64,000 nucleotides of DNA from Sulfurisoma sp. (GTDB taxonomy: Bacteria > Pseudomonadota > Gammaproteobacteria > Burkholderiales > Rhodocyclaceae): assembly GCA_030691075.1 (NCBI GenBank), contig JAUYFI010000085.1, positions 1 to 64,000 on the forward strand. The letters run 5' to 3'. The position numbers and the translations under genes were made by a program. Shown here in pieces: positions 1 to 13,357 of the stretch. The notes under the pieces are model-generated. The model was not told where the DNA came from, did no database searches, and saw only the letters and a program-made list of their open reading frames with translations. The stretch's first letter is position 1. Each line of letters opens with the position of its first letter.

Positions 1-468
1 ATCGAACTGGAGTTGTGGTCTGCCGGGTTGCCGGTTGAGCGGGAGGCAAAGGGTATGAGCCGCGACTTTGCGATAAAGGCGGGAGACGGGACGCCGCGGA
101 TCGCGTCGTCATTGCCGTGGCCCGGACTGGCGCCAACCAACTCCAGCGCCGGAACTTCCCGGTCGCTCAACGCCGGAGAAAATCCCCGTCGGCGCAACCG
201 CGTCTTCACAACGATTTCGCATGCCGCGCAATACACCCGGTATGCGCCATCTGGCGCAGGAGATGCTGATCGCCGCGGTCAATGCCGTTGTCAATTTGCT
301 GGGGGATGCGTTCGGGCCGGCTCTACCCGTTCGGCATTGATACCGTGGAACCGTTACCTGAACGTCGGCTGTCGAGTGTGGATCGGCCACCCCGCGAGGC
401 AACTCCCGCGCCTCGTCGGCGTCTCCTGATCGCCGATCTCCGGCGCCCGGCAGACTCCCGCTTCGTCG
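1..468. other. Upstream region without a confident gene
   Basis: No recognisable gene lies in these 468 bases. Open frames exist on both strands but look like GC-rich shadow frames. The only stretch that reads like protein is a plus-strand frame whose last part (ATG at 221, stop at 338-340, 39 codons) gives a short hydrophobic helix, with no ribosome site in front of it. The same frame is open back to about position 75, so it could be the tail of a decayed gene, but I recognise no family. Confidence 0.4.
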
Positions 469-2991
<2,523 letters not shown>

Positions 2992-3006
2992 GTGCGCTCC
3001 GGGACG

Positions 3007-3515
3007 TCAGGGAAACAGCCGGCGCAGGCCGGTCAGATAGTCGGGGGCCGCCGCCGCGTTTTCGGCGGGCGCCCAGGGTGCGCACTCGGCGGCGGTCAGC
3101 GGCAGGTAGGGGCCCGATTTGGCTTCGAGGAAGACGGTGCCGGATTCGAGTGCGAATACGGTGTGCCAGATGCCATGGGCGATGTCGATGCCGACGACTC
3201 CGCGCGCCGTGTCCATGTTGGCGGCGGTACCGGCTATCGCCGTCCCGCCAGCGCCGACTTTTTGCGTCTGCACCACGCAGCCGGCATCGTCGAAAACGAC
3301 CAGCCCCAGCGCGCCGCGCAGCACGACCATGGTTTCGTCCTTGGTCGGGTCGAGGTGGCGGTGCGGCGCGATGTAGGAGCCGGGCTCGATGGCGTTGAGC
3401 AGGCGGTGGCCGGGATAATCGTCGCGCGGATGGAAGTTGCGGTTCCTGCGGCCGCGCGGCGCGGCGCGAGCTTCGGCGCTCACCTCGTCGAGCAGTGCGG
3501 TGTCGATGAGACGGA

Positions 3516-3519
<4 letters not shown>
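3007..3519 (-). CDS. WbuC-like cupin-fold metalloprotein
   Basis: The product is about 170 residues with a single cupin barrel. The metal-binding pattern is visible as HRHLDPTKDE and later HGIWHTVFALE, and the N-terminal IRLID plus the C-terminal SGPYLPL are typical of the WbuC family found near sugar-polymer genes. The biochemical role is unknown. I start it at GTG 3519, which overlaps the dnaE stop by four bases (GTGA); this removes an unconvincing 43-residue extension. The segment [12 protein letters not shown], between two barrel strands, is encoded by a copy of the dispersed 27-bp repeat, and the loop there looks longer than I remember for homologues. Confidence 0.8.
3239..3265 (+). repeat. 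27-bp dispersed repeat, copy 1
   Basis: This is the reference copy: GCCGTCCC followed by GCCAGCGCCGACTTTTTGC. It lies inside the minus-strand cupin gene, where it encodes KVGAGGTA. Other copies in the window match it at 23 to 26 of 27 positions. Confidence 0.8.
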
Positions 3520-6989
<3,470 letters not shown>

Positions 6990-7055
6990 GGAGGGGCGAT
7001 TTTACCCCTCCTGTCGCGGACGGTCGGATGAAAGGCCGGGCCGAAAACCGGCGCT

Positions 7056-7496
7056 TCAGCAGCAGGCCATCGCCACCCGGCCGGATCTGACGACGGCCGC
7101 GCCCGTCAGAATGTGCCTGGCATAACCCTTGTCCGCGCCCTGGATATGCATCGTGAGCCAGTTGCGCAGGAACTCGACCATGTCGCGTTCGGCGGAGGTT
7201 CTAATGGATGCGTGTTCGATCTCCTGGAGCTTGACGAGGAGATTGCGGTGGGATTCCGCGTGCTCCTCGAGCTCCGCGTACCCGTACAGCCGCATCAACG
7301 CCTCCTCGAAGGCGAAATGGCTGGCCGCCAGATCCCTGAGTTCGACGATGGCGAAATGTACGCTCGACCAGCCTCGCCCGAGCCCGATGGCCTCCTCGAC
7401 GGCCGAGAAGCCGCGCAACAGAACCTTGTGCTGATTGTCGATCTCGGCGATGCCCAGCGAATATTCGTCCTTCCATTCCACTGCAATATCCTCCAT
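7056..7496 (-). CDS. Bacteriohemerythrin
   Basis: The 146-residue product is a single-domain hemerythrin, a four-helix bundle that binds O2 at a di-iron site. The iron ligands are visible in order: IDNQHKVL, HFAFEEALM, HAESHRNLL and the last-helix pattern WLTMHIQGADKGYARHI. The N-terminal VEWKDEYSLGI is the usual family opening. It ends in an unusual CC pair. Likely roles are oxygen storage or sensing in a microaerobic or denitrifying lifestyle. The gene has its own sigma-70-like promoter just upstream, overlapping the 3' end of the pirin gene. Confidence 0.93.
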   Translation of the reverse strand: MEDIAVEWKDEYSLGIAEIDNQHKVLLRGFSAVEEAIGLGRGWSSVHFAIVELRDLAASHFAFEEALMRLYGYAELEEHAESHRNLLVKLQEIEHASIRTSAERDMVEFLRNWLTMHIQGADKGYARHILTGAAVVRSGRVAMACC

Positions 7497-7550
7497 CCGG
7501 AAAACCCCAAGCCCCGAAACGGTGAGAGTCGGGCACCTTTTACGGACAGA

Positions 7551-7578
7551 ATTATAGTACTTTTGACATAGTACTCAA
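7551..7578 (-). promoter_or_regulatory. Promoter and direct repeat upstream of bacteriohemerythrin
   Basis: Read on the minus strand this is TTGAGT, a 16-base spacer and a perfect TATAAT, followed by a leader of about 55 bases to the hemerythrin ATG. The octamer ATAGTACT occurs twice on the plus strand (7554-7561 and 7568-7575), 14 bp apart. It sits in and beside the spacer, where a regulator would block or recruit polymerase. Confidence 0.55.
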
Positions 7579-8273
7579 GGCAAATCGAACAGCAGCAATT
7601 CGCTCTCCGCCCGCGCGGAGATTTCGAGAGCGGTTTCGTCGGCGATCCTGGCGGCGTCGCCCGTGGTCAGTGCCAGGCCGCCCAGCGCGATCTCGCCGCG
7701 CACGACGTGCAGGTAGGCGCGACGGCCCTCCGCAAGCGCATGCTTCGCCGTGCCGCCAGCGCCGACTTTTTGCGCCAGCAGCAGCGCGTCCTGGTGGATG
7801 GTCAGGCTGCCGTCGCGGCCATCGGGCGAGGCGATGGCGCACCACGCCCCGCGCTTGGCGGCGTCGGCGAAGGTCTTCTGCTCGTACTCGGGCTCGATGC
7901 CGCGCACGGTGGGCTCGATCCAGATCTGCAGCAGATGCACGGGCTCGTCGGCCGAGGCGTTGAATTCGCTGTGCATCACGCCGCGCCCGGCGCTCATGCG
8001 CTGCACCTCCGGCGCGCGGAAGGTTTCGCCGTTGTCCATGCTGTCCTGGTGGCGCAGCGGGCCGGACAGCAGGTAGGTGACGATCTCCATGTCGCGGTGG
8101 CCGTGCATGCCGAAGCCGGTGCCGGGGGCGACGATGTCCTCGTTGATCACGCGCAGCGGGCCCCAGCCCATGTGCGCTGGGTCGTGGTAGTCGGCAAAGG
8201 AGAAGCTGTGCCAACTCCTGAGCCAGCCGTGGTCGGCGTGGCCGCGTTCGTCCGCCTTGCGCAAGGTAATCAT
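7575..8273 (-). CDS. Pirin family protein (YhhW-like)
   Basis: A bicupin of about 232 residues that matches the YhhW/pirin family: ITLRKADERGHADHGWL opening, then the metal-site block FGMHGHRDMEIVTYLLSG, and HSEFNAS. Relatives in E. coli have quercetinase-like or redox-sensing activity; the substrate here is unknown. I prefer ATG 8273 because AGGAG lies 8 bases ahead, whereas the GTG at 8282 overlaps that ribosome site. It is divergent from a YhaJ-like LysR gene, which probably controls it. The second cupin contains [14 protein letters not shown], encoded by the 27-bp repeat, at a point where E. coli YhhW (from memory) has unrelated residues but the same length. Confidence 0.9.
   Translation of the reverse strand: MITLRKADERGHADHGWLRSWHSFSFADYHDPAHMGWGPLRVINEDIVAPGTGFGMHGHRDMEIVTYLLSGPLRHQDSMDNGETFRAPEVQRMSAGRGVMHSEFNASADEPVHLLQIWIEPTVRGIEPEYEQKTFADAAKRGAWCAIASPDGRDGSLTIHQDALLLAQKVGAGGTAKHALAEGRRAYLHVVRGEIALGGLALTTGDAARIADETALEISARAESELLLFDLP
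7747..7773 (+). repeat. 27-bp dispersed repeat, copy 2
   Basis: It is identical to copy 1 except for one base in the left arm (GTGCC for GTCCC). It lies in the pirin gene and encodes KVGAGGTAK on the minus strand, the same peptide as in the unrelated cupin gene at 3.2 kb. Confidence 0.8.
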
Positions 8274-8334
8274 CCAGTCCACTCCTGTGATATCGTTTCA
8301 ACCCATGGAGTCAATGTAATGGCGCAAGTTACTC

Positions 8335-8352
8335 AAAACAACCGATTGTTTT
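8335..8352. promoter_or_regulatory. Inverted repeat in the pirin/LysR divergent promoter
   Basis: AAAACAA, four bases, then TTGTTTT forms a perfect 7-bp inverted repeat in the AT-rich gap between the two divergent genes, about 30 bases before the LysR ATG. A LysR-family binding site is the natural reading, but the family's T-N11-A core is not obvious. Confidence 0.4.
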
Positions 8353-8379
8353 TCACTATTCTGGTTAATTTATTTCAAC

Positions 8380-9282
8380 ATGAAAATCAGCCTCGAAGCG
8401 CTTGAGCTGCTCGACGCCATCGACCTGCGCGGCAGCTTCGCCGGGGCAGCCGCCGCGCTGCATCGCGTGCCGTCGGCGGTGACCCATGCCGTGCGCCGCC
8501 TCGAGGCCGATCTCGGCGTCACGCTCTACGAACGCCAGGGCCGGCGCGCGGTGCTGACCGAGGCCGGCCGCACCCTGCTCGAACAGGGGCGCCACCTGCT
8601 CGCCGCCGCCGGCGAGCTCGAATGTCGCGTGCGGCGCGTGGCCACCGGCTGGGAGAACGAACTGCGCATCGCCGTCGAGGCGGTGCTCGAGCCCGCGCGG
8701 CTGCTGCCGCTGGTGGCCGAGTTCGACACGACGAATGGCGGCACTCGCCTGCGCTTCGGCGTCGAAGTGCTGGCCGGTTGCTGGGAGGCGGTGCTCTCGG
8801 GGCGCGCCGATCTGGCCGTCGGCGCCTCGGGCGAGCCGCCGCCCGGCGGTGGCTGGCAGACGCGGCCGCTGGGCGAAATGGAATTCGTGTTCACCGTGGC
8901 GCCGACCCACCCGCTGGCCGCGCTGCCCGAGCCGCTGGCGCCCGAGGACATCGCCCGCCACCGCGCCGTCGCGCTGGCCGACAGCTCGCGCGAACTGATG
9001 GCGCGCACGGTGGGCCTGCTCTCGGGCCAGCCGGTGCTCACCGTGGCCGACGCCGCGAGCAAGCGGGCGGCGCAGGTGGCCGGGCTGGGCGTGGGCTATC
9101 TGCCGCGACGGATGGCGGAAGAAGACGCCGCCGCCGGCCGGCTGGCGATCAGGCGCACAGCCGAAGGCGTGCGCGTCATGCCGCTGTGCCTGGCCTGGCG
9201 CCGCAGCCACGAGGGCCGCGCGCTGGAATGGTTCGTGGAAAGACTGGCGACGCCGCAATGGCGCGCCGCGCTGCTCGGTTAG
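8380..9282 (+). CDS. LysR-type regulator, YhaJ-like
   Basis: A 300-residue LysR-type transcription factor. The N-terminal winged helix is ISLEALELLDAIDLRGSF, then ALHRVPSAVTHAVRRLE, and the remainder is the periplasmic-binding-like effector domain. The DAID-RGSF and RVPSA-T pattern closely resembles E. coli YhaJ as I remember it, and YhaJ also neighbours a pirin gene (yhaK). That supports regulation of the divergent pirin gene. The effector is unknown; YhaJ relatives respond to aromatic compounds. No clear ribosome site precedes the ATG. Confidence 0.88.
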   Translation: MKISLEALELLDAIDLRGSFAGAAAALHRVPSAVTHAVRRLEADLGVTLYERQGRRAVLTEAGRTLLEQGRHLLAAAGELECRVRRVATGWENELRIAVEAVLEPARLLPLVAEFDTTNGGTRLRFGVEVLAGCWEAVLSGRADLAVGASGEPPPGGGWQTRPLGEMEFVFTVAPTHPLAALPEPLAPEDIARHRAVALADSSRELMARTVGLLSGQPVLTVADAASKRAAQVAGLGVGYLPRRMAEEDAAAGRLAIRRTAEGVRVMPLCLAWRRSHEGRALEWFVERLATPQWRAALLG

Positions 9283-9351
9283 TGCCTCGACGGCTGCGGT
9301 CGCAGCCAGTCACCTGGGCGAAAGGAATGGTGGGCGGATATACTGCCGCGC

Positions 9352-10431
9352 ATGGCAGACTCGACGCCCAACACCGTGGAACGGCTCTTCTTCCACATGG
9401 CGCAGATCACGCAACTGCGCAACCGCGCTCAAGCCGTGGTCGCGCTGCTGGGCGCGCTGCATGAGTTGCTCGACGCCCGTCGCGCCAGCTTCCACTCCCT
9501 GCTGGCGCCATCGGGGGACATGCTCGTCGGACTTGTCGCCACGGTCGATTCCGACGGCACTCGCCTGCACTGCGACGGCCTGGCCTGGCCCGATGACATG
9601 GCGTTGATCGAAGGCTATCCCCACCTGCAAGCCAGTCTGCGCCTGCGCGGTTCTCATTACGACGCTGATCCGGAATCGGGCTGCCCGCGCCTGACCCTGC
9701 CGCTGACGGAGAGCAGCGGCGAGCCCTTCGGTTTCGTCACCCTGGTCGTCGACGGACCCATCGTGGCGGACGACACGCTGATCGGCGGGCTGGTCGCGGT
9801 ATTCGACAACCACCGCCAGTTGCTCGACTATGCCGAGGTCGACACGCTGACCCGCCTGCTCAACCGCAAGACCTTCGACGAGAGCCTGCTGCGCGTCCTC
9901 GCGCGCATCGGCGACCCGGGCGACATCGAGTCGGGCGCGCCAAGCCTGCCCCATCGCCGCCGGTCGCGGCCCGAGACGCTGCACCACTGGCTCGGCGTGG
10001 TGGACATCGACCATTTCAAGCGCATCAACGACAATTTTGGCCATCTGATCGGCGACGAAGTGCTGATCCTGCTCGCCAACATCATGCGTGCCTCGTTTCG
10101 CGCCCAGGACCGACTGTTCCGCTTCGGCGGCGAGGAGTTCGTCGTGCTGATCAAGCCCACCGAGGCCGAGAACGCCGCCCTCGCCTTCGAGCGCTTTCGC
10201 CAGGCCGTGGCGAGCTTCGACTTTCCCCAGGTCGGGCGCGTCACCGTCAGCACCGGCTTCGCCCGCATCGGCCTGGGCGACACGCCCTCGATGATTTTCG
10301 ACAATGCCGACGAGGCGCTCTACTGGGCCAAGGGGCACGGCCGCGACCAGGTCTGCTCCCATGAGCAACTGGTTGCCGAGGGCAAGCTGCAACTGCGCGA
10401 AGCGCCGGCCAGCGAAATGGAGCTTTTCTAG
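9352..10431 (+). CDS. Diguanylate cyclase (GGDEF domain)
   Basis: A 359-residue protein that makes c-di-GMP from two GTP. The first 160 residues form a soluble sensory region of unclear fold, with no membrane segment. The GGDEF domain begins at DTLTRLLNRKTFDESLL, carries VDIDHFKRINDNFGH and the active-site motif FGGEEF. The product-inhibition I-site RAQD sits exactly five residues before GGEEF, so feedback control should be intact. There is an unusual roughly 25-residue Pro/Arg/His-rich insertion between the first helix and VVDIDHFK. It overlaps the convergent parA stop by four bases. A c-di-GMP receptor (MshE) lies 10 kb away. Confidence 0.95.
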   Translation: MADSTPNTVERLFFHMAQITQLRNRAQAVVALLGALHELLDARRASFHSLLAPSGDMLVGLVATVDSDGTRLHCDGLAWPDDMALIEGYPHLQASLRLRGSHYDADPESGCPRLTLPLTESSGEPFGFVTLVVDGPIVADDTLIGGLVAVFDNHRQLLDYAEVDTLTRLLNRKTFDESLLRVLARIGDPGDIESGAPSLPHRRRSRPETLHHWLGVVDIDHFKRINDNFGHLIGDEVLILLANIMRASFRAQDRLFRFGGEEFVVLIKPTEAENAALAFERFRQAVASFDFPQVGRVTVSTGFARIGLGDTPSMIFDNADEALYWAKGHGRDQVCSHEQLVAEGKLQLREAPASEMELF

Positions 10432-11054
10432 GGCGCGTCAGCCCAGTTCGTCAGCGACTGCCACTGCTCCCAGTCCTGCGCCGCGCGCGAGGCCGGCATC
10501 TCGAAAATGGCGAGGCCGTGGGCGGCGGCCTGCACGTAGTTCTGGGTGTCGCGCAGATAGGCCAGCACCGGCAGCCCGCGGCCGGCGAGAAAGCGTTCCA
10601 GTTCGCCGGCGGCGCGGGTGCGCGCATCGACGCGCATCCCGACCACGGCGACGAAGGTGTGCTGCTTGCGGATCTCCTTCTCCTCCAGCAGCAGGTCGAG
10701 AAAGTGCGTGGTGGCGAGGATGTCGAAAATCGACGGCTGCAGCGGCACGATCACCCGGTTCACCAGCTTCAGCACCTGGGCCAGCTTCTTGCCGTGCAGC
10801 CCGGCCGGCGTATCGAGCACGACATGGCTCGTCGCCGAAGGCGGCCGCGCCGGGTGCTCGGGCTCGATCTCCCAGGTGGCAATGTGCGGCAAGCTGGGCG
10901 GGCGGATTTTCAGCCACTCGCGCGAGGACTGCTGACGGTCGATGTCGCCGAGCATGACCGCGTGCCCCTGCCGCGCGAACCAGCCGGCGAGGTTGGTGGC
11001 CAGCGTGCTCTTGCCGCTGCCGCCCTTGGGATTGGCGATGAGAAAAGAGTTCAT
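10428..11054 (-). CDS. ParA/MinD-like ATPase
   Basis: A 208-residue deviant-Walker-A ATPase with NPKGGSGKSTLATNLA at the N-terminus. VVLDTPAGLHGK is the switch/Walker B region. It is much shorter than chromosomal ParA and has no DNA-binding N-terminus, resembling the orphan ParA-like proteins that position cargo such as chemoreceptor or wall complexes. No parB lies beside it. Its ATG overlaps the stop of the quinone oxidoreductase gene (TGATG), so the two are probably co-translated. The cargo cannot be told from sequence. Confidence 0.85.
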   Translation of the reverse strand: MNSFLIANPKGGSGKSTLATNLAGWFARQGHAVMLGDIDRQQSSREWLKIRPPSLPHIATWEIEPEHPARPPSATSHVVLDTPAGLHGKKLAQVLKLVNRVIVPLQPSIFDILATTHFLDLLLEEKEIRKQHTFVAVVGMRVDARTRAAGELERFLAGRGLPVLAYLRDTQNYVQAAAHGLAIFEMPASRAAQDWEQWQSLTNWADAP

Positions 11055-12028
11055 CAGGGCAGCAGCACGGTCGAGCCGGTGGTCCGCCGCGCCTCCAGGT
11101 CGATGTGGGCCTGCGCCGCGTCTTTCAGCGCATAGGTTTGGTTAACCTCGATCTTCACCTTGCCGGCGATCACAACATCGAACAGCTCGGTCGCGCTGTG
11201 CATGAGGTCGGCGCGCTTGGCGACGTAGGTGAACAGGCTCGGCCGCGTCAGGAACAGCGAGCCGCGCTTCGACAACTCCTGCGTATCGACCGGCGCCACC
11301 GGCCCCGAGGACTGGCCGAAGGTGACCATCATGCCCAGCGGCCGCAGGCAGTCGAGCGATCTTCCGAAGGTGTCGGCGCCGACCGAATCGTAGACCACCG
11401 GCACGCCTTGGCCGCCGGTGATTTCCTTGACGCGCTCGACGAAGTTCTCGCGGGTATAGACGATCGGGTGGTCGCAGCCATGGGCCTTCGCCAGTGCCGC
11501 CTTCTCGTCCGAACCGACCGTGCCGATCACCGTGGCACCGAGCGCCTTGGCCCACTGGCAGACGATCAGGCCGACGCCGCCGGCGGCGGCCTGGATCAGG
11601 ATGGTGTCGCCGGGCTGCACGCGGTAGGTGCGGCGCAGCAGGTATTGTGCCGTCATGCCTTGCAGCATCATCGCCGCGGCCGTCTTCATGTCGATCGCGT
11701 CCGGCAGCGTCACCAGTCGGTCGGCCGGGATATTGCGCGCCCCGGCGTAGGCGCCCACCGGGCCGCCGGCATAGGCGACGCGGTCGCCGACCTTCACCTC
11801 GCTCACCGCGCTGCCCACCGCCTCGACCACGCCGGCGCCTTCGAGGCCGATGCCGGAGGGCAGGCCGATCGGGTAGCGGCCGGTACGGTAGTAGACGTCG
11901 ATGAAGTTGAGGCCGACCGCCTCGTGACGCACCCGGGCCTCGTTGGGCGCGGGCGCGGGAACGTCGACCTCTTCCCAGCGCAGAACTTCCGGCCCGCCGG
12001 CCTGGTGGAATCGAATGGCGTAAGTCAT
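11054..12028 (-). CDS. NADPH:quinone oxidoreductase (zeta-crystallin type)
   Basis: A 324-residue medium-chain dehydrogenase/reductase without the zinc-ligand pattern, typical of QorA-type quinone reductases. It opens MTYAIRFHQAGGPEVL. The nucleotide-binding motif AAAGGVGLIVCQWAKALG lies mid-protein, with GTVGSDEKAALAKAHG after it. The start is the ATG at 12028; a longer frame upstream would add 50 residues of unlikely sequence that runs through a copy of the 27-bp repeat. It likely performs two-electron quinone reduction using NADPH. Confidence 0.93.
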   Translation of the reverse strand: MTYAIRFHQAGGPEVLRWEEVDVPAPAPNEARVRHEAVGLNFIDVYYRTGRYPIGLPSGIGLEGAGVVEAVGSAVSEVKVGDRVAYAGGPVGAYAGARNIPADRLVTLPDAIDMKTAAAMMLQGMTAQYLLRRTYRVQPGDTILIQAAAGGVGLIVCQWAKALGATVIGTVGSDEKAALAKAHGCDHPIVYTRENFVERVKEITGGQGVPVVYDSVGADTFGRSLDCLRPLGMMVTFGQSSGPVAPVDTQELSKRGSLFLTRPSLFTYVAKRADLMHSATELFDVVIAGKVKIEVNQTYALKDAAQAHIDLEARRTTGSTVLLP

Positions 12029-12077
12029 GGGGTCTCCTCGTTTGTTATGCCGGTTTGCGTTGCCGGGGCGAGTTACG

Positions 12078-12104
12078 GCAAAAAGTCGGCGCTGGCGATA
12101 CGGT
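12078..12104 (-). repeat. 27-bp dispersed repeat, copy 3 (intergenic)
   Basis: This copy lies in the 86-bp gap between moeB and the quinone oxidoreductase gene. On the minus strand it reads ACCGTATC and then GCCAGCGCCGACTTTTTGC, so the core is perfect and only the left arm varies. The arm variant TATC is shared with the split copy at 52.7 kb. Confidence 0.75.
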
Positions 12105-12114
12105 GTTGTGACCT

Positions 12115-12870
12115 TTATCCGTGCCCGTTCGAACAGGCCGCACACTCCGGATCGCGCGACACCGCGATGCTGCGCCACTCCATTGCCAGGCCGTCGAGCA
12201 GCAGCAGGCGCCCGGTCAGCGATTCGCCGCAGCCGATCAAGAGCTTCAGCGCTTCCGCCGCCTGCACCGCGCCGACGATGCCGGTGAGCGGCGCGAACAC
12301 GCCCATCACGGCGCAGCGGACTTCCTCGACATCCTCGGCCTCGGGGAACAGGCAGTGGTAGCAGGGTGATTCGGCGCGGCGCGAGTCGAAGACCGCGACC
12401 TGGCCGTCGAAGCGGATCGCCGCGCCCGATACCAGCGGCTTCGCGAATTTCACGCAGGCGCGGTTGATGGCATGGCGGGTGGCGAAGTTGTCGGAGCAGT
12501 CGAGCACGACGTCGGCACGGGCGACCTCGGCGTCAAGCTGCTCGCCGGCCAGTCGTTCGACGATGGCCTCGACGCGGCACTCGGGGTTGATGCCGGCCAG
12601 CGTATCGCGGCCCGATTCGGCCTTGGGCCGGCCGACCGAATCGACGCGGTGCAGGATTTGCCGTTGCAGATTGGTGAGGTCGACCGTGTCGCCGTCGGCC
12701 AGTGCCAGCGTGCCGACGCCGGCCGAGGCCAGGTAGTAGGCGGCGGGAGAGCCGAGCCCGCCGGCGCCGACGACGAGCGCGCGCGCCGCGAGCAGCTTCT
12801 CCTGCCCATTGATGCCGATCTGCGGCAGCAGGATGTGGCGGCTGTAGCGGAGAAGTTGCTCGTCGGTCAT
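12115..12870 (-). CDS. moeB: MoeB/ThiF family adenylyltransferase
   Basis: A 251-residue E1-like enzyme that adenylates the C-terminal glycine of MoaD or ThiS in molybdopterin or thiamine synthesis. VVGAGGLGSPAAYYLASAGV (residues 33-52) is the ATP site and TNLQRQILH the family signature. Two zinc-binding CxxC pairs are visible, CYHC and CAAC. It follows the hypothetical gene by 6 bp and closes a gpmA-envC-ctpA run that is commonly seen in Betaproteobacteria. Whether it serves MoaD or ThiS cannot be decided here, since neither is nearby. Confidence 0.9.
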   Translation of the reverse strand: MTDEQLLRYSRHILLPQIGINGQEKLLAARALVVGAGGLGSPAAYYLASAGVGTLALADGDTVDLTNLQRQILHRVDSVGRPKAESGRDTLAGINPECRVEAIVERLAGEQLDAEVARADVVLDCSDNFATRHAINRACVKFAKPLVSGAAIRFDGQVAVFDSRRAESPCYHCLFPEAEDVEEVRCAVMGVFAPLTGIVGAVQAAEALKLLIGCGESLTGRLLLLDGLAMEWRSIAVSRDPECAACSNGHG

Positions 12871-12876
12871 GCGTGA

Positions 12877-13347
12877 CTATTTTTGCTCGCGGAGGTCGAC
12901 GGGCGTGTCGTCGTGGTCGCCGTGGGGATGATGATCCCAGGCCTTGGAATAGACCTCGTGCGACTTCTTGAGAAGACGCTCGGGCTGGCGCATGTTGCGC
13001 AACTGGGTTTCCTCGACGAAGTAGACCAGCGCGCGCACCAGCTTGCAGTAGAGGGAATTCTCGATATGGAAACCCTGGTCGATCAGCGCCGCTTCCAAGC
13101 CCTGCATGGTGTAGTCGGTGATCTCGTACCAGACCGAGATGCCGTTGGCGACCGTGCCCGGCGCGACGGTCAGGCCGTCGAGGCCGGCGAGCAGCACAAA
13201 GGCCTGTTCGACCTGGCCGGGACGCAGTTTGGAAAAACGGATCTCGCGGTGCCTGCGCGTACCCGGCTGTGGCGCCATGGCGTGGGGCCGGTGCTGCCCC
13301 CGTTCCTTGTCGCGCAGGTGACGCGCGCGCTCGACGTCCATGACCAT
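12877..13347 (-). CDS. Hypothetical protein with His/Asp-rich tail
   Basis: I do not recognise this 156-residue protein. The first 40 residues are basic. The middle (VLLAGLDGLTVAPGTVANG through GLEAALIDQGFHIENSL) has the strand-helix-strand rhythm of a small ferredoxin-like (HMA-like) fold, but without the CxxC of metal chaperones. A helical part follows, and the tail HHPHGDHDD could bind a metal. It lies between ctpA and moeB in a tight minus-strand operon (gaps 10 and 6 bp). The true start could be internal, at MAPQPG. Confidence 0.75.
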   Translation of the reverse strand: MVMDVERARHLRDKERGQHRPHAMAPQPGTRRHREIRFSKLRPGQVEQAFVLLAGLDGLTVAPGTVANGISVWYEITDYTMQGLEAALIDQGFHIENSLYCKLVRALVYFVEETQLRNMRQPERLLKKSHEVYSKAWDHHPHGDHDDTPVDLREQK

Positions 13348-13357
13348 GGTCGGCTTC

